The notes: generated by a model not told the origin, from the letters alone. A stretch of DNA of 64,000 bases from Herbidospora mongoliensis (GCF_001570545.1 NZ_BBXD01000022.1:186001-250000), one strand, 5' to 3'. Positions 26,303 through 37,302 are shown, counted from the stretch's first letter. Numbers and translations are program-made.

Positions 26303-26971
26303 ATGAGTGATCGACCTGTCGCCCTCATCACGGGCGGTTCCCGCGGCCTCGGCGCCGCCGTCGCGCGCGCCCTCTCTCCCACCTACGGCCTGATCCTGGG
26401 CGGCAGGGGCGGCGGGAAGCTCGACGAGCTGTGCAAGGAGCTCGGCGCGCGTCCCTTCCCGGTCGAGTTGACCGAGGTCACCGCCAGGGACATCGAAGGG
26501 CTCGGGCGCATCGACCTGCTCGTGCACAGCGCGGGCGTGGTCACCCTGGGCGCCGTGGCGCAGACGCCGCTCCACGTCTGGCGGGAGACCTTCGAGGTCA
26601 ACCTCTTCGCCGTGGCCGAGCTGACCCGGCTGCTGCTGCCCTCGCTCCGGGCGGCGAAGGGGCAGGTCGTGCTCGTCAACTCGGGGGCGGGGCAGCGGGC
26701 CCACCCCGACTGGGGCTCCTACGCCGCCAGCAAGTGGGCCCTGCGCGCCTACGCCGACGTGCTCCGCCAGGAGGAGCCCGACCTGCGGGTCACCACGGTC
26801 TACCCGGGCCGCATCGACACCGACATGCAGCGGGACGTGCGCGGTCAGGAAGGCGGCGAGTACGAGCCGCACCGTTATCTCAAGGCCGACTCGGTGGCGA
26901 AGGCCGTGGTCGCGGCGGTGACCGCGCCGGCCGACGCGCACCTGACCGAAGTCATCGTGCGGCCGCGCTAG
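26303..26971 (+). CDS. SDR-family oxidoreductase
   Basis: The 222-residue classical SDR has GGSRGLG near residue 11, NSGAG, and YAASK with catalytic Tyr and Lys. The position usually reading NNAG here is HSAG. AAGGTGA lies seven bases before ATG 26303; an upstream in-frame GTG at 26294 has no such site. It is monocistronic and converges on the radical SAM gene with a four-base tail overlap. Substrate unknown. Confidence 0.87.
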   Translation: MSDRPVALITGGSRGLGAAVARALSPTYGLILGGRGGGKLDELCKELGARPFPVELTEVTARDIEGLGRIDLLVHSAGVVTLGAVAQTPLHVWRETFEVNLFAVAELTRLLLPSLRAAKGQVVLVNSGAGQRAHPDWGSYAASKWALRAYADVLRQEEPDLRVTTVYPGRIDTDMQRDVRGQEGGEYEPHRYLKADSVAKAVVAAVTAPADAHLTEVIVRPR

Positions 26972-28245
26972 ATACGGCGGCGGGGGGTCCGGCGCGGATA
27001 CTGCTTGGCCGTCTCGGCCAGCACCTGGGCGTGTTCGGCCTGCTTGCGCCAGTGGCCGTAGGCGTCGCCGCGCTGGGCCAGGCGGTCGAGTTCGGCCGTC
27101 GTGGTCAGCGGGATCAGCGCGGGCTCGGCGTCGCGCCACGGCGTGCCCGGCAGCGGCATGAACGTGTGGGTGTGGATGCGGGCGCCCAGGTCGACCAGGT
27201 CCGCGGCCAGTTTCAGGGACGCCCGCTGGTCGTCTTCTGTCTCGCCCGGCATGCCGAAGATGAAGTCGACGTTGGGGCGGAACCCGAAGTCGATCGCGAT
27301 CCTGGCCGCGTCGAGCACCGGCGCGGCCGCGTGGCCCCGGCCCGAACTCGCCAGGATGCGGTCGGAGCCCGACTGGGCGCCGATGATGATGTTGTCGTTG
27401 GCGACGTAGCGGCGCAGCATGCGCATCGCCTCGGGGGTGACGTGCTCGGGGCGGATCTCCGAGGGGAAACTGCCGAAGAACACCCTGCCGTTCGCGGGGG
27501 CCTCCTCGACGCAGGCCACCAGCAGCTCCTCGACCTTGTCGAGGTCGGGGTCGGCGCTCTGGCTGCCGTAGCTCAGCGAGGTCGGGGTGATGAACCGGAC
27601 GTCCCGCAGCCCCCGGGCGGCCATCCGCCGCACGTGCTCGCGGACGCTCTCCACCGACCGGTGCCGGAACTGGGCCCCGAACATGAACGGGGTCTGGCAG
27701 AACTTGCAGGTGTAGCGGCAGCCGCGGGTGATCTCGATGGGGCCGGCCCGCCCGGCGGGGAACGACGGGAAGCTGTCGAGGGGCAGCTGGGGGGCTCCCG
27801 GGGTGCGGAGCGCGATCCCGTCGTGGTCGCGGATCGCCAGGCCCGGCACTCTGCGCAGGTCGGGCTCGGCGACCAGGGCGATGATCGTGGTCTCGCCCTC
27901 GCCGATCGCGGCGACGTCCCAGCCCGCGTCGATCACCTGCTGTGGTTCCGCTGTCGCATGGACGCCGCCCGCGACGTGGACGACGTCGTCGCGGTGGCAG
28001 AGCGCTCTCACCTCGGCCAATTCGGCCGTCATTAAGGGGAAGTCGGGCGAGTAGAAGGACCAGAGCACCAGAACCCGGTCGGCGTCGGCCTGGCCGATCT
28101 GGATCGCCGTCTCCTCGGCGCTGGTGGCGAACCTGATCTCGAAGTTCACCGCCGGAGGCGTCGCTTCGAGGGCCGCCAGCAGGGCGTGCATGCCGTAGGT
28201 CACGGCCTTGCGGTAACGGACGACCACGCTGACATCGAAACTCAC
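26968..28245 (-). CDS. B12-binding domain/radical SAM protein
   Basis: The 425-residue protein has an N-terminal cobalamin-binding-like region (about 1-135, with ADRVLVLWSFYSPDFP and VAGGVHATAEP) and a radical SAM core with CRYTCKFC at about residues 175-182, the CxxxCxxC cluster ligands. GFGVDFIFGMPGETE-type GxxGE motif and a C-terminal HTHTFMPLPGTPW complete it. It resembles the archaeal MJ_1487 family; the reaction is unknown and may be a C-methylation or tRNA-related step. It stands alone, divergent from the hut operon. Confidence 0.85.
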   Translation of the reverse strand: MSFDVSVVVRYRKAVTYGMHALLAALEATPPAVNFEIRFATSAEETAIQIGQADADRVLVLWSFYSPDFPLMTAELAEVRALCHRDDVVHVAGGVHATAEPQQVIDAGWDVAAIGEGETTIIALVAEPDLRRVPGLAIRDHDGIALRTPGAPQLPLDSFPSFPAGRAGPIEITRGCRYTCKFCQTPFMFGAQFRHRSVESVREHVRRMAARGLRDVRFITPTSLSYGSQSADPDLDKVEELLVACVEEAPANGRVFFGSFPSEIRPEHVTPEAMRMLRRYVANDNIIIGAQSGSDRILASSGRGHAAAPVLDAARIAIDFGFRPNVDFIFGMPGETEDDQRASLKLAADLVDLGARIHTHTFMPLPGTPWRDAEPALIPLTTTAELDRLAQRGDAYGHWRKQAEHAQVLAETAKQYPRRTPRRRI

Positions 28246-28270
28246 CGGGTCAGGCTAACCCTCCCTGGAC

Positions 28271-28286
28271 TGAATGGAGCCATTCA
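28271..28286. promoter_or_regulatory. Candidate HutR operator before the M20-hutF-hutI operon
   Basis: TGAATGGAGCCATTCA, with one more matching C/G pair outside (CTGAAT/ATTCAG). It ends 13 bases before the start codon. It shares TGAAT-N6-ATTCA with the hutU site at 21310-21325, but the six centre bases differ, so the arms are the conserved part. Confidence 0.7.
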
Positions 28287-28299
28287 GTAGGGTGGAGGA

Positions 28300-29469
28300 A
28301 TGCTGGCGGACATCGAGCAGATCGGCAGAAACCCGCGCACCGGGGGCTATCGGCGTGACGCCTGGTCGTCCGCCGATCTGGAGTTGCGCGAATGGTTTAC
28401 CCACCAGGCCGCGAAACGGGGTCTGACCAGCCACGAAGACCGCAACGGCAACCTGTGGGCGTGGTGGGGCGACCCGTCGGTCCAGGGGCCCGGACTGGTC
28501 ACGGGGAGCCATCTCGACTCGGTCCGCGAAGGCGGCGCGTTCGACGGGCCGCTCGGCGTGGCGTCGGCGTTCCAGGCGATCGATCTGCTCCGGGGTGACG
28601 GGTTCCAGCCCGACCGTCCGATCGCGGTCGCCTGCTTCACCGACGAGGAGGGCGCCAGGTTCGGGGTGCCCTGCATCGGGTCGCGGCTGCTGACCGGCGT
28701 GCTCGATCCGGCCAGGGCCCGGGGCCTCCAAGACGACCAGGGCCTCGGATTCGACCAGGTGCTCACCGCTCAGGGCCGCGACCCCGGCGGCCTGGGCCGC
28801 GACGACGAGACGCTCGCCCACATCGGGGTCTTCGTGGAACTCCACGTCGAACAGGGCCGCGCGCTCCAGGGACCGATCGGGGTGGCCAGCGCCATCTGGC
28901 CCCACGGGCGCTGGCGCTTCGATTTCCGCGGTACGGCCGATCACGCCGGCACCACCGCCCTCGAAGACCGCGACGACCCGATGCTCGCCTACGCCCGCGC
29001 CGTGCTGGCCGCCCGCCTCCAGGCCGAGACCCACGGCGTGCGCGCCACCTTCGGCAAGGTGAGGGTGGAGCCCGGCAACGCCAACGCGATCCCCTCGCTC
29101 GTCACCGCCTGGCTCGACGCCAGGGGCCCCGAGACCGCCGCCGTCCACCGCCTGGTCGAGGAACTGGCCGGCGAGGCCGAGGTCACCGAGGAGTCGTGGA
29201 CGCCCGAGGTCACCTTCGACGACGTGCTGCGCCTGCGGATCGCCTGCGTGGCCGGGCTCGACGGCCATCCGGCGCCGATCCTGCCGACCGCCGCCGGGCA
29301 CGACGCCGGGATCCTGGCCTCCGCCGGGGTGCCGACGGCGATGCTGTTCGTCCGCAACCCGACCGGGGTCTCCCACGCCCCAAACGAGTTCGCCGAACCG
29401 GCCGACTGCGTCTCGGGCGTGATCGCGCTGGCCGCGGTGCTGGCCGACCTGGCCGGGGGAGGGGCCTGA
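28300..29469 (+). CDS. M20-family amidohydrolase (allantoate amidohydrolase-like), candidate N-formylglutamate deformylase
   Basis: The 389-residue M20 metallohydrolase carries the binuclear-metal set GSHLDSV, GGAFDGPLGV, TDEEGARFG, HVEQGR and a C-terminal GHDAGILAS His. These place it with allantoate amidohydrolases and ureidoglycolate/N-carbamoyl amino acid hydrolases. Yet it leads an operon with hutF and hutI, where the missing last step would be release of formate from N-formyl-L-glutamate. HutG is not present in the window. So its likely real role is deformylation of N-formylglutamate; this is inference from context. ATG 28300 has GGTGGAGGA directly before it. Confidence 0.82.
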   Translation: MLADIEQIGRNPRTGGYRRDAWSSADLELREWFTHQAAKRGLTSHEDRNGNLWAWWGDPSVQGPGLVTGSHLDSVREGGAFDGPLGVASAFQAIDLLRGDGFQPDRPIAVACFTDEEGARFGVPCIGSRLLTGVLDPARARGLQDDQGLGFDQVLTAQGRDPGGLGRDDETLAHIGVFVELHVEQGRALQGPIGVASAIWPHGRWRFDFRGTADHAGTTALEDRDDPMLAYARAVLAARLQAETHGVRATFGKVRVEPGNANAIPSLVTAWLDARGPETAAVHRLVEELAGEAEVTEESWTPEVTFDDVLRLRIACVAGLDGHPAPILPTAAGHDAGILASAGVPTAMLFVRNPTGVSHAPNEFAEPADCVSGVIALAAVLADLAGGGA

Positions 29470-30800
29470 TGGAGACGTACTGGTGTGAGATGGCCCTGGT
29501 CGGCGGCGCGGTCGCCGAAGGGGTCCAGATCGACGTCGAGGGCCACCGCGTCACCGAGGTGAAACAGGGTGTGCCGCCGAGCGGCGAGATTCTCAGCGGT
29601 CTGACCATCCCCGGCATGGCCAACGCCCACTCCCACGCCTTCCACCGCGCCCTGCGCGGTCACACCCAGGTGGGCAAGGGCAGTTTCTGGACGTGGCGCG
29701 AGCAGATGTACGCCGTCGCCGGCCGCCTCGACCCCGACACCTATTACCGGCTGGCCCGCGCCGCCTACGCCGAGATGGCCCTGGCCGGGATCACGGCGGT
29801 GGGGGAGTTCCACTATCTCCACCACGATCACGAAGGTGTCCCCTACAACGACCCCAACGAGATGGGCCACGCCCTGATCAGGGCCGCCCGCGACGCCGGA
29901 GTCCGGCTCGCCCTCCTCGACACCTGTTATCTGTCCGGCGGTTTCGGCGCTCCTCTGGAAGGGGTGCAGACCAGGTTCGGCGACGGCGACGTCCACCAGT
30001 GGGCCGAGCGCGCCGACCTTCTCGCCGGGGCCTACGCCGGAGCCGACGACGTGGAGATCGGCGCGGCCATCCACTCCGTCAGGGCCATGCGGCCCGAGCA
30101 GATGCCGGTCGTCGTCGAGTTCACCCACCACCACGCCGGGCCGCTGCACGTCCACGTCTCCGAGCAGCCCGCCGAGAACGAGCAGTGCGTGGCCGCCTAC
30201 GCCGCCTCCCCGGTCCGGGTGCTGCACGAGGCCGGCGCGCTGGGCCCCCGGTCGACGGCGGTGCACGCCACCCACGTCTCCGACGAGGACGTCGCCCTGC
30301 TGGGCGGCTCGGGCACCCACGTCTGCGTCTGCCCGACCACCGAACGCGACCTGGCCGACGGCATCTGCGCCGCCCGCCGCCTGCACGGCGCCGGGAGCCC
30401 CATCACACTCGGCTCCGACAGCCACGCCGTGGTCGACCTGTTCGAGGAGGCCCGCGCGATCGAACTCGGCGAGCGCATCGTCAGCGGCGAACGCGGCCAC
30501 TGGCGGGCCGACGAACTGCTCACCGCCGCCACCCTGGCCGGTCACGCCTCGCTCGGTTTCCCCGACGGCGGCCAGCTCGCCCCGGGCGCCTGGGCCGATC
30601 TGGTCACAGTAAGGCTCGACTCGGTCCGTACGGCTGGCGCGACAGCCGATTCGGCAGTGGAATCGGTGGTGTTCGCGGCGACGGGGGCCGATGTCGTCTC
30701 CGTCGTGTCGGGTGGACGGCGGATCGTCGACGCCGGACGCCACGTGATGGGTGAGGTGGGCCACCTGCTGCGGGACGCCATCGGCGACGTCCGCGGCTGA
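29469..30800 (+). CDS. hutF: Formimidoylglutamate deiminase
   Basis: The 443-residue amidohydrolase-superfamily enzyme turns N-formimidoyl-L-glutamate into N-formyl-L-glutamate and ammonia. Metal ligands include the HxH in NAHSHAFHR, HVSEQPAENEQC, HATHVS and an Asp in LGSDSHA. The start codon ATG 29469 overlaps the M20 stop by one base (TGATG). HutF implies the five-step histidine route through formylglutamate, not the direct HutG formiminase. Confidence 0.95.
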   Translation: METYWCEMALVGGAVAEGVQIDVEGHRVTEVKQGVPPSGEILSGLTIPGMANAHSHAFHRALRGHTQVGKGSFWTWREQMYAVAGRLDPDTYYRLARAAYAEMALAGITAVGEFHYLHHDHEGVPYNDPNEMGHALIRAARDAGVRLALLDTCYLSGGFGAPLEGVQTRFGDGDVHQWAERADLLAGAYAGADDVEIGAAIHSVRAMRPEQMPVVVEFTHHHAGPLHVHVSEQPAENEQCVAAYAASPVRVLHEAGALGPRSTAVHATHVSDEDVALLGGSGTHVCVCPTTERDLADGICAARRLHGAGSPITLGSDSHAVVDLFEEARAIELGERIVSGERGHWRADELLTAATLAGHASLGFPDGGQLAPGAWADLVTVRLDSVRTAGATADSAVESVVFAATGADVVSVVSGGRRIVDAGRHVMGEVGHLLRDAIGDVRG

Positions 30801-30817
30801 CGGATTGCGAGTGCTGA

Positions 30818-31966
30818 ATGAGCGCGACGCTCTTCTATGACATCGGACTGCTCTTCACGGCCGACCGGACGCGGGAGGAGATCACCAAGGCGGCGGTGGT
30901 GATCGACGGCGCCGAGGTCGCCTGGGTCGGCGAGACCGCCCGCGCCCCGGCCGCCGACCACCGCATCGACGCACGCGGCCGGGCCATGCTCCCCGGGTTC
31001 GTCGACAGCCACGCGCACCTGGTCTTCGCCGGCGACCGGACCGCCGAGTTCGCCGCCCGGATGGCCGGGGAGCGCTACACCGCGGGCGGCATCCGGACCA
31101 CGGTCGCGGCGACGAGGGCCGCGACCACCCCGGAGCTGGCCACCCGGACCGCCGGGCTGGTCCACGAGATGACCAGCCAGGGCACCACCACCGTCGAGAT
31201 CAAGAGCGGCTATGGCCTGACGCTCGACGACGAGAAACGCTCGCTGGAGGTGGCGCGGGCGTTCACCGAGGAGTCGACCTTCCTGGGCGCCCACGTCGTG
31301 CCGCCCGGGACCGATCCCGACGACTACACCCGCCTGGTCGCCGGGCCCATGCTCGACGCCTGCGCCCCCTACGCCAAGTGGGTCGACGTCTTCTGCGAGC
31401 GGGGAGCCTTCGACGAGGCCCAGAGCCGGGAGATCCTGACCGCGGGGAAGAAGGCCGGGCTGGGCGTGCGGGTGCACGCCAACCAGCTCGGCGAGGGCCC
31501 CGGCGTCCGGCTCGCCTGTGAGCTCGGGGCCGCCTCGGCCGACCACTGCACCCACCTGACCCGTGACGACGTCGGCATGCTGGCCGACGCGGGGGTGGTC
31601 GCCACCCTTCTCCCCGGGGCCGAGTTCTCCACCCGGTCCCCGTATCCCGAGGCGCGCAGGCTGCTCGACGGCGGGGTCACGGTGGCGCTGGCGACCGACT
31701 GCAACCCCGGCTCCTCGTTCACCTCGTCGATGCCGTTCTGCGTGGCGCTGGCCGTACGCGAGATGGGGATGACCCCGGCGGAGGCGGTCCGGGCCGCGAC
31801 GGCGGGCGGGGCGGCGGCGCTGCGCCGGACCGACATCGGGGTGATCAGGCCGGGGGCGCGGGCCGATCTGGTGATCCTTGAGGCGGCCTCGTATGTGCAC
31901 CTGGCGTACCGGCCTGGAGTTCCTTTGGTCACGCAGGTCTGGCAGGCGGGACGTAGGGTGGTGTGA
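30818..31966 (+). CDS. hutI: Imidazolonepropionase
   Basis: The 382-residue metalloenzyme opens 4-imidazolone-5-propionate to formimidoylglutamate. It has HxH in [10 protein letters not shown], the substrate loop [33 protein letters not shown] and ATDCNPGSS. It is the third gene of the operon, 17 bases after hutF. HutI joins HutU (21338) with HutF, so the step order crosses the two operons. Confidence 0.97.
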   Translation: MSATLFYDIGLLFTADRTREEITKAAVVIDGAEVAWVGETARAPAADHRIDARGRAMLPGFVDSHAHLVFAGDRTAEFAARMAGERYTAGGIRTTVAATRAATTPELATRTAGLVHEMTSQGTTTVEIKSGYGLTLDDEKRSLEVARAFTEESTFLGAHVVPPGTDPDDYTRLVAGPMLDACAPYAKWVDVFCERGAFDEAQSREILTAGKKAGLGVRVHANQLGEGPGVRLACELGAASADHCTHLTRDDVGMLADAGVVATLLPGAEFSTRSPYPEARRLLDGGVTVALATDCNPGSSFTSSMPFCVALAVREMGMTPAEAVRAATAGGAAALRRTDIGVIRPGARADLVILEAASYVHLAYRPGVPLVTQVWQAGRRVV

Positions 31967-31990
31967 AAATTCCGGCCAAAGTACGGCGCA

Positions 31991-32006
31991 TCCTCCTTTA
32001 GGAGGA
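31991..32006 (+). other. Short perfect hairpin after hutI
   Basis: TCCTCC-TTTA-GGAGGA, six-base arms, 25 bases after the hutI stop. There is no T-tract, so termination is doubtful. The 3' arm resembles a strong ribosome-binding site that the hairpin would hide, but no convincing gene follows. Confidence 0.35.
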
Positions 32007-32113
32007 ATTGAAAACCATTCTGCTGGCGTATCTCTTGAGGGAATCTTTGCCCTGATCGAACCGTTGGCCAGTTCAGGACGAGGGTGTTCGCGCTGCGGAA
32101 CGAGGTGCCTGGA

Positions 32114-33043
32114 ATGGCGACGGGGAACAGGACGCAGGAAGTCGCGGATCGAGATCTGCTGGGAACCTACCTGGCCGAGATCGGGCGCGTTCCGCTCCTG
32201 AGCGCAGAGCAGGAGGTCGAGCTCGCCAAGCGTATCGAGGCGGGGCTGTTCGCAGAGCAGCTGCTCGACACGGGTGACCCGGAGCCGAAGGTCTCCGACG
32301 CGCTCGACGAGGAACTCGAACGGGTCGCGGTGTCGGGGCGCCGCGCCAAAGACGAGTTCATCCAGGCGAACCTTCGCCTGGTGGTGGCGGTGGCCCGGAA
32401 ATACTCCGGGCGCGGAATGCCGCTCATCGATTTGGTGCAGGAGGGGAACCTGGGCCTGGTCAGGGCGGTTGAGAAATTCGATTACCGCCGTGGTTACAAA
32501 TTCTCGACCTATGCGACGTGGTGGATTCGCCAGTCGGTGGGCCGGGCCATTCACGAGCAGGCCCGTCCGGTGCGGCTGCCTACCCACGCCGGCGAGCAGA
32601 TGACCCGCCTGATGCGGGTCCGCCGCGACATGCTGGCCGAGTTCGACGCCGAGCCCACCGACGACGATCTCGCCAAGGTGCTCGAACTGCCCATCGAGCG
32701 GGTGCGCGAGCTGCGCCGCTGGGCCTCCGACCCGGTGTCACTCCAGCTGGGCGTCGGCGACGAAGACGAGACCGAGCTCGGCGACATGATCGCCGACGAG
32801 TCGTGGGCCAACCCCGAGGAGCAGGCCCTGGCCACCCTCGACCGCGAGCGTCTGGAGCACTGGCTGACCGGCCTGGAGGGTCAGGCCAGCGAGATGCTGC
32901 GCTGGCGTTACGGCCTGCTCGACGGGCGTGAACACACACTGACCGAAGTGGGCGAGCGCTACGGCATCGGCCGCGACCGGGCCCGCCGCCTGGAACGCGA
33001 CGCGCTGGCCCGCCTCCGCAAGATGGCCCACGTGGCCGCCTAG
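32114..33043 (+). CDS. Sigma-70 factor, group 2 (primary-like)
   Basis: The 309-residue sigma factor has the region 1.2 DLLGTYLAEIGRVPLLSAEQEVELAKRI, in parts: TYLAEIGRVPLL, AEQEVELAKR; then region 2 with FIQANLRLVVAVARKYSG, DLVQEGNLGLVRAVEKFD and the -10 reader FSTYATWWIRQSVGRAI. Regions 3 and 4 end with RWRYGLLDG and ERYGIGRDRARRLERDAL. It lacks a long N-terminal region 1.1, so it is a nonessential HrdB-like paralogue. I prefer ATG 32114 with GAGGTG upstream; an in-frame GTG at 32084 is possible. It has its own terminator. Confidence 0.92.
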   Translation: MATGNRTQEVADRDLLGTYLAEIGRVPLLSAEQEVELAKRIEAGLFAEQLLDTGDPEPKVSDALDEELERVAVSGRRAKDEFIQANLRLVVAVARKYSGRGMPLIDLVQEGNLGLVRAVEKFDYRRGYKFSTYATWWIRQSVGRAIHEQARPVRLPTHAGEQMTRLMRVRRDMLAEFDAEPTDDDLAKVLELPIERVRELRRWASDPVSLQLGVGDEDETELGDMIADESWANPEEQALATLDRERLEHWLTGLEGQASEMLRWRYGLLDGREHTLTEVGERYGIGRDRARRLERDALARLRKMAHVAA

Positions 33044-33061
33044 TTTTACCAGGTCATCAAG

Positions 33062-33091
33062 CGCCTGCCGGTTTACCGGCAGGCGTTTTTT
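33062..33091 (+). terminator. Intrinsic terminator after sigma factor
   Basis: Stem CGCCTGCCGG/CCGGCAGGCG with loop TTTA, 33062-33085, followed by six T. Confidence 0.9.
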
Positions 33092-33345
33092 GCGTCTGCG
33101 TAGCCTCCGAAACACGTCCGAAACACGCCTGCGGTGAGTTTCACAGATGTGAAACATGCAGCGTCTCGGCCTGAAACGGTGAAAGAACACCCTGGCGTGC
33201 ACGGAGAGGTAGCCGGGCGGTTTGTGACGGTTACCCCTCATCCCTGACTACGTCAGTGCGCGAGCCGGTCGATGACGCCCTTGGTGAAGCGCCACTGCGC
33301 AAGTGATAACCGGCCACACGCCAATTGGAAGGAGGGTCGCATCGA
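33092..33345 (+). promoter_or_regulatory. amtB upstream region with GlnR-like GAAAC half sites
   Basis: GAAAC starts at 33109, 33120, 33151 and 33173: the first pair is 11 bases apart (one GlnR half-site period) and the last pair 22 (two periods). A perfect palindrome GTTTCACA-GA-TGTGAAAC spans 33138-33155. GlnR boxes in actinobacteria are built from GTnAC and GAAAC elements with 6-base gaps. The rest, to 33345, holds GTGAC and GTTAC near 33225-33237 and no gene. Confidence 0.55.
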
Positions 33346-34991
<1,646 letters not shown>

Positions 34992-34995
34992 CCGG

Positions 34996-37302
34996 ATGAT
35001 GAGAGGGGAAGCTCGCTCGTTCGCCGCCGCCCGTAAAGAGCGGGCGGCGGACATCGACCGGTGGCTCACGGACCTGCTCCGGACCGCCGTCAGTCAGCGG
35101 AACGGTAAGGGCGGGCTCCTCGACAGCGAGCTCAGAGGAAGAACAGAGCTCGGAAGCGCGGAGCGCGGCCCCCTCACCGGGGTCGCGCTCGTCGCGGTCG
35201 GGAGCCTGGGACGCGGGGAGCTGGCCCCTGGTAGTGACCTCGACCTGGTCCTGCTGCACAACGGGCGGGACGACGTCGCCCAGATCGCCGACCGCATCTG
35301 GTATCCCATCTGGGACTCCGGCGTCGGCCTCGACCACTCCGTCCGTACCGTCGACGAGGCCGTCAAGGTCTCGCGCGAGGATCTGAAGGCCGTGCTCGGC
35401 CTGATCCAGGCCCGCCACATCGCGGGCGACGCCGAGCTGACCCGCGCCGCGCGTGAGGCGGTGCTCGCCGAATGGCGGGCCGACTCCCGGCGCCGGCTGG
35501 GCGAACTGCGGGAGTCCGCCGACAAGCGCGCCGACTCCTCGGGTGAACTGGCCTTCCTGCTCGAACCCGACCTCAAGGACGCCCGCGGCGGCATCCGCGA
35601 CGTCCAGGCGATGCAGGCCGTGGCCGCCGCCTGGGTCGCGTCCGCGCCGGGTCCGCGCGTCAGGGAGGCCCACGAACTGCTGCTCGACATCCGCCACGGG
35701 CTCCATCTGGTGACCGCGCGCGGCACCGACCGTCTGGTGCTCCAGGAACAGGACGCCGTGGCGGGCACCCTCGGGCTGCTCGACGCCGAGGCGCTGATGC
35801 GCCGCCTGGCCGAGGCCGGGCGCACGATCGCCCACTCCTTCGACGCGACGTGGCGTACCGTCGACCGGCTGTTGTCCGGGCCGGCGCCGCGAGGCCGCCG
35901 GCCGCTGGCCGACGGCGTGGTGGAGCACGGCGGCGAGGTCGTGCTGGCCCGCGGGATCAACCCGCGCAACGACCCGATCCTCATCCTGCGCGCCGCCGCC
36001 GCGGCGGCCGAGGCCGGGCTGCCGCTGGCGCCCGCCACGGTGACCGCGCTGGCCGCGCAGTCGCCGCCGCTGCCGGTGCCCTGGCCCGACGAGGCCCGCG
36101 ACGCGCTGGTGGGGCTGCTGGGCGCCGGGCGCGCGGCCGTGCCCGTCTGGGAGGAACTCGACCAGGCGGGGGTGCTCGTACGCCTGATCCCCGACTGGGA
36201 ACGCGTCCGCCACCGCCCGCAGCGCAACCCGATCCACACCTACACGGTCGACCGCCACCTGATCGAGACCGTCGCCGGGGCCGCCGCGTTCACCCGCGAG
36301 GTGTCCCGGCCCGACCTGCTGCTCATCGGCGCGCTGCTGCACGACATCGGCAAGGGCTGGCCCGGCGACCACTCGACCACCGGTGAGGTGGTCGTCCGCG
36401 ACATCGCCGCCCGCATGGGCCTGCCGCCCGCCGACGTCGAGGTGCTGGCCACGATGGTGCGCCACCACCTGCTGCTGCCCGAGACCGCGACCCGGCGCGA
36501 CCTCGACGACCCGGTGACGATCTCCCGCGTGGCCGACGCGGTCGGCTCCCACGAGGTGCTCGAACTGCTAGCCGCCCTGGCGGTCGCCGACGGCCTGGCC
36601 ACCGGCCCGGCCGCCTGGAACTCCTGGAAGGCGAACCTCGTCTCCGACCTGGTCAGACGTGTTCGATCGGCGCTCGCCGGCACCCCGCCCGCGGCCGCTC
36701 CGATGCTGTCGGCCGAGCAGGCCTCGCTGGCCCGCCACGGCGGCGGCGCGATCAGGGTCAACGGGGGAGCGGTCACCGTCGTCGCCCCCGACCGGCCCGG
36801 TCTGCTCTGGCGGGCCGCCGGGGTGCTGGCCGCCCACCGGATGGTCGTGCGGTCGGCGTCGGCCGCCTCGGCCGGGTCGACGGCCGTCATCGAGTTCGCG
36901 GTGGTGCCCGAATACGGCTCTCCGCCCGACCCCGCCACGCTGGAGGCCGACCTGCGCTTGGTCCTCGCCGGGCGCCTGGACATCGAACAGCGGCTGGCCC
37001 GCCGCACGCGGTCGCTGCGCCCGCCCCGGGTGCCGGTCGCGCCGCCCCGGGTGACCCTGGTCGACGACGCCTCCAACACCGCCACGGTCGTGGAGGTACG
37101 CGCCCACGACCGGCCCGGCCTGCTGTGGAAGATCGGCCGTGCCTTCGGCGACTGCGGCCTCGACGTACGGGCCGCACGGGTGGAGACGCTGGGCGCCGAG
37201 GCGGTCGACGTCTTCTACGTCGTCGACCGGGCCGGGCGTCCCATCACCGATGAGACACAACGTGGACAAGTCAGGGAACACGTCCTGTCCGCCCTGCGAT
37301 GA
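34996..37302 (+). CDS. glnD: P-II uridylyl/adenylyltransferase
   Basis: The 768-residue bifunctional enzyme modifies and demodifies GlnK according to nitrogen status. It has the nucleotidyltransferase motif GSLGRGELAPGSDLDL (about 65-80), the HD hydrolase motif LLHDIGKGWPGDHS (about residue 447) and two ACT domains that sense glutamine (from about 593 and 695, both with the D-R-P-G-L-L-W pattern). The ATG pair at 34996/34999 is four to seven bases after glnK. In actinobacteria the modification is AMP rather than UMP. Confidence 0.96.
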   Translation: MMRGEARSFAAARKERAADIDRWLTDLLRTAVSQRNGKGGLLDSELRGRTELGSAERGPLTGVALVAVGSLGRGELAPGSDLDLVLLHNGRDDVAQIADRIWYPIWDSGVGLDHSVRTVDEAVKVSREDLKAVLGLIQARHIAGDAELTRAAREAVLAEWRADSRRRLGELRESADKRADSSGELAFLLEPDLKDARGGIRDVQAMQAVAAAWVASAPGPRVREAHELLLDIRHGLHLVTARGTDRLVLQEQDAVAGTLGLLDAEALMRRLAEAGRTIAHSFDATWRTVDRLLSGPAPRGRRPLADGVVEHGGEVVLARGINPRNDPILILRAAAAAAEAGLPLAPATVTALAAQSPPLPVPWPDEARDALVGLLGAGRAAVPVWEELDQAGVLVRLIPDWERVRHRPQRNPIHTYTVDRHLIETVAGAAAFTREVSRPDLLLIGALLHDIGKGWPGDHSTTGEVVVRDIAARMGLPPADVEVLATMVRHHLLLPETATRRDLDDPVTISRVADAVGSHEVLELLAALAVADGLATGPAAWNSWKANLVSDLVRRVRSALAGTPPAAAPMLSAEQASLARHGGGAIRVNGGAVTVVAPDRPGLLWRAAGVLAAHRMVVRSASAASAGSTAVIEFAVVPEYGSPPDPATLEADLRLVLAGRLDIEQRLARRTRSLRPPRVPVAPPRVTLVDDASNTATVVEVRAHDRPGLLWKIGRAFGDCGLDVRAARVETLGAEAVDVFYVVDRAGRPITDETQRGQVREHVLSALR

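Noticed and set aside
32003-32053. Short leader peptide frame starting TTG after GGAGGA, upstream of the sigma factor
   Set aside because: TTG start, only about 15 codons, no regulatory codon pattern; the hairpin would hide its ribosome-binding site.
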